DNA from: Clostridia bacterium
Lineage (GTDB): Bacteria > Bacillota > Clostridia > Oscillospirales > CAG-272
Assembly: GCA_017461825.1 (NCBI GenBank)
Contig: JAFTXB010000088.1
Coordinates: 1-5,297, forward strand
Direction of reading: 5' to 3'
Length of the DNA stretch: 5,297 nt
Positions 1 to 5,297 of the stretch are shown one piece after another (position 1 is the first letter of the stretch; every line of letters begins with the position of its first letter). Both the position numbers and the translations under genes were made by a program. The notes under the pieces were generated by a model, which saw only the letters and a program-made list of their open reading frames with translations, did not search any database and was not told the DNA's origin.

Positions 1-1
1 G

Positions 2-241
2 ATATTTCCAAGCCGACGGATATCGGTTGCCGTGGAGGTGCACAGTCAAAAAGATGCCGAGGAGCTCGATATGTTGCTCAGTGAAGCGGCGGCAAGCGCC
101 CTGAAAAGAGGCGCGCGCCTTGTGGTGCTTTTGTCGGTTGACCTAATGGACGGTACAGTAGGAGATGGCGAGGCGCTTTCGGATCATTACGCCGATCTTC
201 TCGACCGCTTTGGTGCGGAGTGTTATTTGATTGAGCCGTGA
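2..241 (+). CDS. 3' end of an unrecognised protein (5' partial)
   Basis: The reading frame is open from the first complete codon at position 2 to the TGA at 239-241, giving 79 C-terminal residues. I do not recognise the family. The pattern suggests an alpha/beta fold: a predicted strand (RISVAVEVH), a helix rich in Ala, Glu and Leu, a hydrophobic strand (ARLVVLLSVDLM), a Gly/Asp-rich turn (DGTVGDGE), a helix (ALSDHYADLLDRFGA) and a last short strand (CYLIEP). There is no obvious metal-binding motif, membrane segment or signal peptide. A GTG at position 32 could formally start a 69-residue protein, but no Shine-Dalgarno sequence stands before it and the frame stays open upstream, so a larger gene running off the left edge is much more likely. 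It lies on the same strand as recD2, 135 bases upstream of its start. That this frame is coding is inferred from its amino acid composition and the absence of a good rival frame. Confidence 0.6.
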   Translation: MFPSRRISVAVEVHSQKDAEELDMLLSEAAASALKRGARLVVLLSVDLMDGTVGDGEALSDHYADLLDRFGAECYLIEP

Positions 242-300
242 TATGCGTTCGCTTCAGACCGTGAACAACCGTTTTTGCTTATCACCGATATTTTTTAGTT

Positions 301-365
301 TTTGAAAAGGGGTGCGGGGGAAAACTTTTTACAAAAATTTTTCCCCCGCAAAAAAATTTTTCAAA
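301..365. repeat. Imperfect palindrome (G/C-run and A/T-run hairpin) upstream of recD2
   Basis: The inner arms TGCGGGGGAAAA (313-324) and TTTTCCCCCGCA (339-350) are perfect reverse complements over 12 bp. After one mismatched position (C325/T338) the pairing continues with TTTTT (326-330) against AAAAA (333-337), almost to the centre. Outside, TTTGAAAA (301-308) and TTTTCAAA (358-365) form another 8 bp of pairing, separated from the inner stem by unpaired GGGG (309-312) and an A-rich stretch (351-357). On the + strand the hairpin is followed by A residues, not T residues, so it does not look like an ordinary intrinsic terminator. Its right outer arm overlaps the recD2 ribosome binding site. 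I recall similar G-run/A-run palindromes scattered between genes in clostridial genomes, so it may be a dispersed repeat; only one copy is present here and this cannot be tested within the window. Confidence 0.75.
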
Positions 366-370
366 GGAGG
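363..370 (+). promoter_or_regulatory. Ribosome binding site of recD2
   Basis: AAAGGAGG lies 6 bases before the ATG at 377, a near-ideal Shine-Dalgarno sequence and spacing. It decides the recD2 start: the same frame is open upstream to a TTG at 302, but that codon has no ribosome binding site and lies inside the outer arm of the palindrome. The first three bases of the site also belong to the outer right arm of that palindrome (358-365), so folding of the leader could partly hide it. Confidence 0.88.
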
Positions 371-376
371 CGCAAA

Positions 377-2620
377 ATGGAAGACGGATTTATGCAAGGG
401 CCAATGGATGAGCAGGGGCTTATCAAGCTTTCGGGCAACATTGAGCACGTGATCTATTCCAACGAGGAAAATGGGTTTGCCATTTGCGACCTCGGCACCG
501 ATACCGATGATCTGATCACCATTACCGGAATATTGCCTTATATCGGTGAGGGGGATGTGGTAACGGTTTACGGCAGATGGGTGCACAATCCCAAATACGG
601 ACGGCAATTTAAGGTTGAGCAATCCGAAAAGCAGCTTCCTGCCGACCGAGCCTCGATTTTGCGCTATCTTTCTTCGGGTACCATTAAGGGCATTGGCCCC
701 AAAACGGCACAGCGCATTGTTGATGAATTTGGTGATGAAACCTTTGACGTGATGGAAAATCACCCCGAATGGCTGTCTGCCATTCAGGGAATTACCCCGA
801 AACGTGCCCGTGCGATTTCGGATGATTTTAAAAACAAGGCGGGGATCCGTTCCGCCATGCTTTTTTTCCGTGAGTTCTTCGGTGCCGCTGTTACGGTGCG
901 CATCTACAAAAAATGGGGCGGCAGTGCCGTTGATATGGCAAAAAATAATCCCTATCTGCTCTGCGAGGAGATCGAGGGTATCGGATTTGAGCGAGCCGAC
1001 CGTTTAGCCGTTAAACTGGGTCTTGACAAGGACAGCGAGGAAAGGCTTTGCAGCGGCGTTCTCTATATGCTGGGTTCCAATGCGGGGCAAAACGGACACG
1101 TTTGTCTGCCGCGCGAAAAGCTGATCGCGGGAGCGGCAAAGCTTCTCGAAGCATCTCCCGAGCGTGTGGAATCGGCTGTTTCAACGCTTTTGGGGGAACA
1201 AAAGCTTCGCACGGTCAACTTTGAAGGCGTGCAGTACATTTATGATAAAAAACACTACGAGCACGAAAAATACATCGCGCGCAAGCTGACCTTGCTTGAC
1301 AAGGTGTGCCCTGCCATGGACACCGCAAATATTGGCTCCTTTATTGCAAAAGAGGAGAGTGAAAGCGGAATACAATACGCCGCACTTCAACGTCAAGCCT
1401 TGTTTGACGCACTGGAAAACGGCGTGATGCTGCTCACCGGCGGTCCCGGTACGGGTAAGACTACCGTTGTGCGCGCATTGCTACATATTTTTGACAGTAT
1501 GGGGCTGAATATTGCGCTTTGCGCCCCCACGGGAAGAGCCGCAAAGCGACTGTCCGAATCGACCTCTTGCGAGGCTAAGACGATTCACCGTTTGCTCGAA
1601 TACGGCGGTGAGGAAGGCAAGGGGATGCGTTTTCACCGCGACGAGAAGAATCTTTTGGATGAAAATGTCGTTATTGTGGACGAGGCATCAATGGTGGATA
1701 ATGAACTGATGAGCGCGCTGCTCCGCGCGATCAAACCGGGTGCACGGTTTATCATTATCGGAGATGCCGATCAGCTCCCCTCGGTGGGAGCAGGAAACGT
1801 ATTGCGCGATCTGTTGGAAAGCCGACGCTTTGCCACTGTGCGCCTCACCGAGATTTTTCGTCAGGCAAGACAGAGCCTTATTATTACCAACGCCCATGCC
1901 ATCAATCGCGGAGAGATGCCGCGCTTGGATGTCAAAGACAATGATTTCTTCTTTTTACCGCGCGAGCGGGACAGCGATATAGCCGCTACAGTGGCACAGC
2001 TTTACAAAACGCGGTTGCCGCGTACCTACGGTGAGCTTGCTGTAAACGGCACGCAGGTTATTTGTCCTTCACGCAAGGGGGAGACGGGTACCGAAAATCT
2101 CAATGTCATTTTGCAAGCCACACTCAATCCGCCTGCTCCCGACAAACGAGAGCATCGCTACCGTGAGCTGATCTTTCGTGAGGGCGATCGTGTGATGCAA
2201 ATCCGCAACAACTACGATATCGAGTGGGAGCGACCGGACGGGACGCTCGGCACGGGGATCTTTAACGGCGACATTGGTGTTATTGAACGCATCAATCCTG
2301 CCTCAGAGCACATGGAGATCCGATTTGACGACCGCCATGTGGCGTACGACTTCAATATGCTGGACGAGCTCGAGCCTGCTTATGCTGTAACGGTACACAA
2401 AAGTCAGGGAAGTGAATATCCCATTGTCATTCTTCCGCTCGGTTCCGCCGCACCGATGCTTCTGTCAAGAAATCTGCTGTATACGGCTGTTACACGTGCG
2501 CAGTCAATGGTTATTTTGGTTGGGCGTGAGGACGTTGCGCGCGCGATGGTTGATAACAACCGTCAATCCATGCGGTACACGGGGCTTTGTTATTGGCTGT
2601 CGATGGAGGATCGTGCATGA
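377..2620 (+). CDS. recD2: RecD2-type ATP-dependent DNA helicase (SF1B, 5'-3')
   Basis: 747 residues, the usual size for RecD2 (RecD-like helicase of bacteria lacking RecBC), which unwinds DNA 5' to 3' in repair and recombination in the cytoplasm. Order of parts: an OB-like N-terminal domain (about 15-85), helix-hairpin-helix repeats (GIGPKTAQRI 105-114, ITPKRARAI 139-147, GIGFERADRLA 201-211), then the helicase core. Visible motifs: Q-motif region LQRQALFDAL (337-346, Gln340), Walker A GGPGTGKTT (355-363, Lys361), motif Ia APTGRAAKRL (383-392), Walker B VDEAS (434-438), motif III GDADQLP (462-468), motif IV LTEIFRQA (490-497, Arg495), motif V TVHKSQGSE (672-680) and motif VI NLLYTAVTRAQ (699-709, Arg707 as arginine finger). 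The RecD2-type helix-hairpin-helix region argues against RecBCD RecD. ATG 377 is chosen because of its ribosome binding site; an upstream TTG at 302 would add 25 residues encoded by the palindrome. The stop overlaps the comF start. Confidence 0.96.
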   Translation: MEDGFMQGPMDEQGLIKLSGNIEHVIYSNEENGFAICDLGTDTDDLITITGILPYIGEGDVVTVYGRWVHNPKYGRQFKVEQSEKQLPADRASILRYLSSGTIKGIGPKTAQRIVDEFGDETFDVMENHPEWLSAIQGITPKRARAISDDFKNKAGIRSAMLFFREFFGAAVTVRIYKKWGGSAVDMAKNNPYLLCEEIEGIGFERADRLAVKLGLDKDSEERLCSGVLYMLGSNAGQNGHVCLPREKLIAGAAKLLEASPERVESAVSTLLGEQKLRTVNFEGVQYIYDKKHYEHEKYIARKLTLLDKVCPAMDTANIGSFIAKEESESGIQYAALQRQALFDALENGVMLLTGGPGTGKTTVVRALLHIFDSMGLNIALCAPTGRAAKRLSESTSCEAKTIHRLLEYGGEEGKGMRFHRDEKNLLDENVVIVDEASMVDNELMSALLRAIKPGARFIIIGDADQLPSVGAGNVLRDLLESRRFATVRLTEIFRQARQSLIITNAHAINRGEMPRLDVKDNDFFFLPRERDSDIAATVAQLYKTRLPRTYGELAVNGTQVICPSRKGETGTENLNVILQATLNPPAPDKREHRYRELIFREGDRVMQIRNNYDIEWERPDGTLGTGIFNGDIGVIERINPASEHMEIRFDDRHVAYDFNMLDELEPAYAVTVHKSQGSEYPIVILPLGSAAPMLLSRNLLYTAVTRAQSMVILVGREDVARAMVDNNRQSMRYTGLCYWLSMEDRA
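2605..2609 (+). promoter_or_regulatory. Ribosome binding site of comF, inside recD2
   Basis: GGAGG lies 7 bases before the ATG at 2617 and inside the last codons of recD2. It supports ATG 2617 over the in-frame TTG at 2587, which lacks such a site. Together with the ATGA overlap (2617-2620) it indicates translational coupling. Confidence 0.8.
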
Positions 2621-3396
2621 GCGCCTCCGATCGCATCCGCGCATTGCTGTTTCCGCCGAAGTGTTCCTCCTGCAAAACGCTTTTGAGCTGGTATGAAGCG
2701 GGGAGGTCAAACGGGGCATTGTGCGGAGCCTGCGCCGAAAAATGGGAGAGTGCCCAAAGAGAGCTTTGTATCTTTTGCGGCGAAACGGTCAACCGATGTG
2801 CCTGCCTGACCGAGGAGCTGAAGCACGCACGCGCTGAGGCGCTTTATAAGGCGGTTTATTACGTGCACGGCAAGCGCGATCCGGTGCAAAACAGAGTGAT
2901 CTTTCAAATCAAAAATACACGGTCAACACGTACCGTTCAATGGCTGGCAAGTCTTTTGTGCGTACATTTGGAGCGGATTCGGTCGGAGCGAGGGGATGGG
3001 GCGGTATTGCTCACCTTTGTTCCGCGCGGAAAGCAGGCAAAGCTCGACAGCGGAACCGATCAAGCAGAGGCATTGGCACGTGCGCTGTCAAAGCTTTCGG
3101 GCATTCCTGTGCGTAAGGTGTTTCAACGCAACCCACACGCCAAGCGCCCGCAAAAAACGCTGTCGCAGACCGAGCGTATACGCGTTGCAAAGGAGACATT
3201 TGTTTTGCGCCCGGAGATGGGGAAAGAGGTTTGCGGCAAAACCGTGGTTCTTGTGGATGACATTGTCACCACCGGCGCGAGTATGGCGGCGTGCGGACGG
3301 CTGTTGCGCGGAGCGGGCGCGTCGTTTGTCTGTCTTTCTGTTGCGGTCAGCGATGTTATTTGCGATACGGGTGCTTTTCCGCCCAAGAAAAAATAA
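2617..3396 (+). CDS. comF: ComF/ComFC-family protein (zinc-binding, phosphoribosyltransferase-like)
   Basis: 259 residues, normal length for ComFC/GntX-like proteins. ComFC is needed for DNA transformation in naturally competent bacteria and is thought to act with the ComFA ATPase on incoming single-stranded DNA; its catalytic activity is not well established. The N-terminus carries cysteine pairs typical of the family's zinc-ribbon: C16xxC19, C36xxC39, C51xxC54 and C61xC63. The C-terminal half is a phosphoribosyltransferase fold: FVP at 134-136, a GTDQAEALARAL helix (146-157), the family signature around QKTLSQTERIRVAKETF (179-195), and the PRPP-binding loop VVLVDDIVTTGAS (210-222) with adjacent Asp214-Asp215. 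The protein ends in a basic PPKKK tail. ATG 2617 overlaps the recD2 stop as ATGA and has GGAGG upstream, so it is probably co-expressed with recD2. Many non-competent bacteria also carry comF, so the gene does not show that this organism is transformable. Confidence 0.92.
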   Translation: MSASDRIRALLFPPKCSSCKTLLSWYEAGRSNGALCGACAEKWESAQRELCIFCGETVNRCACLTEELKHARAEALYKAVYYVHGKRDPVQNRVIFQIKNTRSTRTVQWLASLLCVHLERIRSERGDGAVLLTFVPRGKQAKLDSGTDQAEALARALSKLSGIPVRKVFQRNPHAKRPQKTLSQTERIRVAKETFVLRPEMGKEVCGKTVVLVDDIVTTGASMAACGRLLRGAGASFVCLSVAVSDVICDTGAFPPKKK

Positions 3397-3411
3397 ATTT
3401 TTCTGTTTTTT
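3386..3411 (+). terminator. Weak candidate terminator after comF
   Basis: AGAAAAA (3386-3392) can pair with TTTTTCT (3398-3404) around a five-base loop, followed after one G by TTTTTT (3406-3411). The arm overlaps the end of comF and its TAA stop. The stem is almost all A-T and would be weak, so this may only be A/T-rich spacer. A terminator is nevertheless plausible here because a new promoter begins about 20 bases downstream. Confidence 0.3.
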
Positions 3412-3431
3412 CCTTTTTTCTGAAAAAATGA

Positions 3432-3460
3432 TTGATTTTTTTCAATAAATCATGTATAAT
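3432..3460 (+). promoter_or_regulatory. Sigma-A-type promoter for mreB (and pepD)
   Basis: TTGATT (3432-3437) and a perfect TATAAT (3455-3460) are separated by 17 bases, the optimal spacing. Transcription would begin near 3466-3468, leaving a leader of about 40 bases before the mreB ATG. Runs of T (3414-3419) and A (3423-3428) directly upstream of the -35 element resemble an UP element, which binds the RNA polymerase alpha subunit. No operator-like inverted repeat overlaps the -10, although A/T-rich pairing between TGAAAAAA (3421-3428) and TTTTTTCA (3437-3444) spans the -35. Confidence 0.8.
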
Positions 3461-3491
3461 GAAAAGAGAAGATTTGTAATTGAATTTTGAG

Positions 3492-3499
3492 AAAGGAGG
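3492..3499 (+). promoter_or_regulatory. Ribosome binding site of mreB
   Basis: AAAGGAGG ends 8 bases before the ATG at 3508. This fixes the start upstream of the basic extension. A TTG at 3505 sits closer than usual (5 bases) and an ATG at 3517 sits too far (17 bases). The TTG at 3487 lies upstream of the site and cannot use it. Confidence 0.85.
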
Positions 3500-3507
3500 C
3501 GCGTTTG

Positions 3508-4674
3508 ATGCCTGATATGGAGAAAAAGAAAAAAGCGGGACGAACCGGTGAGGCGAGAAATCGCGGCGGCAGATCAGACCGCGCGAAAAGCGATTCGGGT
3601 AAGCGTTCGTCGGGCAAGCGTGGCTTTTTTTCTCGTTTGAAGGGATTGAAACTCAGCCGAAACATCGGCATCGATCTCGGCACCGCAACCGTTTTGGTCT
3701 ATGTGCAGGGGCAGGGGATCGTTTTGGAGGAGCCCTCGGTGGTTGCCATTGACACCGTTACCGATCGCATCCTCAAGGTTGGCAAAGAGGCACAGCAGAT
3801 GCTGGGGCGTACACCCGGAAATATTACCGCGGTGCGTCCGCTTCGTGACGGTGTTATCAGCCAATATGAAGTAACGCTGATGATGATCCAGCATTTTATC
3901 CGACGTGCTTGCGGAAATATGTTTTTTCGTCCCAATGTCATGATCTGCATCCCCTCGGGTATTACCGAGGTCGAAGAGCGTGCCGTGGAGGACGCTGCCC
4001 GTGAGGCAGGTGCGCAAAAGGTCTATCTGATCGAAGAGCCGAGAGCGGCGGCGATCGGAGCAGGGCTTGATATCTATTCGCACGTGGGCAATATGGTTGT
4101 CGACATCGGAGGCGGAACCACCGATATTGCCGTTTTGGCTTTGGGCGGTGTTGTTGTCTCCAAATCGATCAAGATCGCGGGCGACCGCTTTGACGAGGCG
4201 ATCATGTCCTATGTCCGCAGAAAATACAAGGTGCTGATCGGTGAGAGAACCGCGGAGGCACTGAAAAAACAGATTGGCGCGGTCTACGACCATCCCGAGC
4301 CCAAATACGTGGAGGTCAAGGGTAGATGCATGACACAAGGGCTGCCAAAGCTCATTACCATCAGCTCGCGTGAGATGATCGAGGCGCTTGCAGAGCCCAC
4401 CACCGAGATCCTCAATGCTGTCTGTCAGGTTATCGAGCGCACACCGCCCGAGCTTTTGGGCGATATTCTGCGCAACGGTATTGTTATGACAGGCGGTGGA
4501 AGTCTGCTCTATGGCTTTGATCAGCTTGTTACACGCGTTACGGGTATCCACACACGTGTTGCCGAAAACGCGGTCTCTTGCGTTGCGGTTGGCACGGGAA
4601 TGTCGCTCGATCACTTGGATTTGATGCCCGAGGGAACCATCAATCTTTCCCGCGAGAGAAAGGTCAGATTATAA
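3508..4674 (+). CDS. mreB: MreB/Mbl-family bacterial actin, rod-shape determining, with basic N-terminal extension
   Basis: 388 residues; typical MreB and Mbl have about 330-350. MreB-type proteins polymerise on the inner membrane face and guide lateral cell-wall synthesis. The actin-fold core starts near residue 52: phosphate-1 loop GIDLGTATV (54-62), GRTPGN (100-105), RPLRDGV (110-116), PSGITEVEERAV (149-160), IEEPRAAAIGAGL (175-187) with the family's conserved Glu, phosphate-2 loop DIGGGTTDIAVL (199-210), IGERTAE (244-250) and adenosine motif GIVMTGGGSLLYG (324-336). Residues 1-51 are a Lys/Arg/Gly/Ser-rich extension with 18 basic and 5 acidic residues, ending in FFSRLKGLKLSR, a possible amphipathic membrane-binding helix. 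The phosphate-1 loop has Thr60 where MreB and Mbl normally have Asn. MreB-like (PSGITEVEERAV) and Mbl-like (GTTDIAV, Arg after EEP) features are mixed, and mreC/mreD do not follow, so a solitary Mbl-type paralogue is possible. It has its own promoter, and pepD follows after 22 bases. Confidence 0.94.
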   Translation: MPDMEKKKKAGRTGEARNRGGRSDRAKSDSGKRSSGKRGFFSRLKGLKLSRNIGIDLGTATVLVYVQGQGIVLEEPSVVAIDTVTDRILKVGKEAQQMLGRTPGNITAVRPLRDGVISQYEVTLMMIQHFIRRACGNMFFRPNVMICIPSGITEVEERAVEDAAREAGAQKVYLIEEPRAAAIGAGLDIYSHVGNMVVDIGGGTTDIAVLALGGVVVSKSIKIAGDRFDEAIMSYVRRKYKVLIGERTAEALKKQIGAVYDHPEPKYVEVKGRCMTQGLPKLITISSREMIEALAEPTTEILNAVCQVIERTPPELLGDILRNGIVMTGGGSLLYGFDQLVTRVTGIHTRVAENAVSCVAVGTGMSLDHLDLMPEGTINLSRERKVRL

Positions 4675-4684
4675 CAAATATCAA

Positions 4685-4691
4685 AAAGAGG
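4685..4691 (+). promoter_or_regulatory. Ribosome binding site of pepD
   Basis: AAAGAGG lies 5 bases before the ATG at 4697 in the 22-base gap after mreB. It is weaker than the sites of recD2 and mreB. No promoter or terminator is visible in the gap, so translation from the mreB transcript is likely. Confidence 0.65.
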
Positions 4692-4696
4692 TAGAT

Positions 4697-5297
4697 ATGG
4701 AATATGTGATCAAGGGGCGGAAGCCGGAAGCGGTTTTCCGCTTTTTTGAGGAGATCAGCGCCATTCCGCGCCCCTCCTATAACGAAGAGAAAATTGCCGA
4801 TTATCTGGTGGATTTTGCAAAAGCGCGCGGGCTGTACTGTTACCGCGACGAGTTGAATAACGTACTCATCAAAGCCCCCGCCACCAAAGGTTGGGAGGAT
4901 CGCAAACCGTTGCTGTTTCAAGGGCATACCGATATGGTTTGCGAAAAGAATGCCGATGTTGAGCATGATTTTATGAAGGATCCCCTAAAGCTTTGGGTGG
5001 ACGGAAACCTGCTCCGCGCAAAAGGAACCACGCTTGGTGGGGACGACGGTATTGCAGTTGCCTTTATGCTTGCTTTGCTTGACGGTGAAGTTCCCGAGCA
5101 TCCCGCATACGAATGCCTGTTTACAACTGCCGAGGAGGTCGGGCTCAACGGCGCACACGGATTTGATTACAGCCTACTGTCGTCTCGCACCATGATCAAC
5201 ATGGACAGCGAGGAGCTTGGCGTGGTCACCTGCGGCTGCGCGGGGGGGCTTCGCCACGATCTCAGGCTGAACGCAACCACACAGCCGTTTGAGGGCA
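4697..5297 (+). CDS. pepD: Aminoacyl-histidine dipeptidase (PepD, peptidase M20 family), 3' truncated by window
   Basis: 200 codons are visible from the ATG; family members have about 480 residues, so less than half is present. PepD is a cytosolic two-metal peptidase that cleaves Xaa-His and other dipeptides, releasing amino acids for nutrition. Visible signatures: FFEEISAIPRPSYNEEKIADYL (16-37, N-terminal helix region), QGHTDMVCEKN (75-85) with predicted metal ligand His77 and Asp79, AKGTTLGGDDGIAVA (108-122) with bridging Asp116, TTAEEVGLNGA (143-153) with predicted general base Glu146 and metal ligand Glu147, and INMDSEELGVVTCGCAGG (167-184) with Asp170. The spacing of these residues matches, with an offset of three, the ligand numbering I recall for characterised PepD (His80, Asp119, Glu149/150, Asp173). 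The last His ligand, the lid domain and the stop lie outside the window. It begins 22 bases after mreB and probably shares its transcript. Confidence 0.93.
   Translation, partial: MEYVIKGRKPEAVFRFFEEISAIPRPSYNEEKIADYLVDFAKARGLYCYRDELNNVLIKAPATKGWEDRKPLLFQGHTDMVCEKNADVEHDFMKDPLKLWVDGNLLRAKGTTLGGDDGIAVAFMLALLDGEVPEHPAYECLFTTAEEVGLNGAHGFDYSLLSSRTMINMDSEELGVVTCGCAGGLRHDLRLNATTQPFEG

Noticed and set aside
32..241. A complete small protein starting at GTG 32
   Set aside because: No Shine-Dalgarno sequence lies 5-10 bases upstream and the frame remains open to the window edge with plausible protein sequence, so it is treated as the end of a larger gene.
242..300. A promoter for recD2 in the gap before the palindrome
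   Set aside because: TTGCTT (275-280) could be a -35 element, but no acceptable -10 element lies 16-18 bases downstream, so I cannot support a promoter here.
301..365. The palindrome as an intrinsic terminator of the upstream gene
   Set aside because: After the stem at 350 the + strand continues with A residues, and the T run comes only later at 357-361. On the - strand there is likewise no T tract directly after the stem, and no - strand gene nearby needs one.
329..763. A 144-codon - strand frame over the recD2 leader and N-terminus
   Set aside because: It overlaps the recD2 start on the opposite strand, includes the palindrome, and has no recognisable domain; the recD2 reading is decisive.
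2996..3448. A 150-codon + strand frame inside comF
   Set aside because: It is a frame-shifted reading of comF with a Cys/Arg/Phe-rich composition. comF is intact through its PRPP loop and stop, so no frameshift is indicated.
3574..4614. A 346-codon open frame on the - strand opposite mreB
   Set aside because: It is fully contained in a gene with unmistakable MreB motifs on the + strand. Its translation shows no recognisable motif and has a composition (rich in Asp, Asn, Arg, His) expected of an antisense shadow of a codon-biased gene. No convincing ribosome binding site supports it.

Overview
The window looks like chromosomal housekeeping DNA from a Bacillota bacterium, most likely of class Clostridia. 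The reasons are the strong Shine-Dalgarno sequences (AAAGGAGG type), a near-consensus sigma-A promoter, roughly balanced base composition, and the gene content: a RecD2-type helicase without RecBC, a ComFC-like protein, an MreB/Mbl actin and a PepD-type dipeptidase. Genus cannot be decided from the sequence alone. All supported genes lie on the + strand and there are no tRNAs, rRNAs, transposases or CRISPR arrays.

Layout: (1) 2-241, the 3' end of an unrecognised gene. (2) 242-376, an intergenic stretch whose second half is a long imperfect palindrome of G/C-run and A/T-run blocks ending on the ribosome binding site of the next gene. (3) 377-2620, recD2, complete, with all expected superfamily 1 helicase motifs. 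(4) 2617-3396, a comF gene starting in a 4-base ATGA overlap with recD2, so the two are translationally linked. (5) 3397-3507, an A/T homopolymer-rich gap with a weak terminator candidate and a TTGATT-N17-TATAAT promoter. (6) 3508-4674, an MreB/Mbl-family gene with an unusual basic N-terminal extension of about 50 residues. (7) 4697-5297, the first 200 codons of a pepD-type aminoacyl-histidine dipeptidase, cut by the window edge.

Functionally there are two transcriptional blocks. recD2-comF is a DNA-processing pair: a 5'-3' helicase for repair and recombination plus a protein of the competence/DNA-uptake family. mreB-pepD is a cell-shape gene followed closely by a peptide-utilisation gene, probably co-transcribed from the promoter at 3432-3460.

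I see no convincing new multi-gene system. The points most worth a second look are the palindrome overlapping the recD2 ribosome binding site (which also explains a spurious upstream extension of the reading frame), and the MreB N-terminal extension combined with a changed phosphate-1 loop (DLGTAT in place of the usual DLGTAN).
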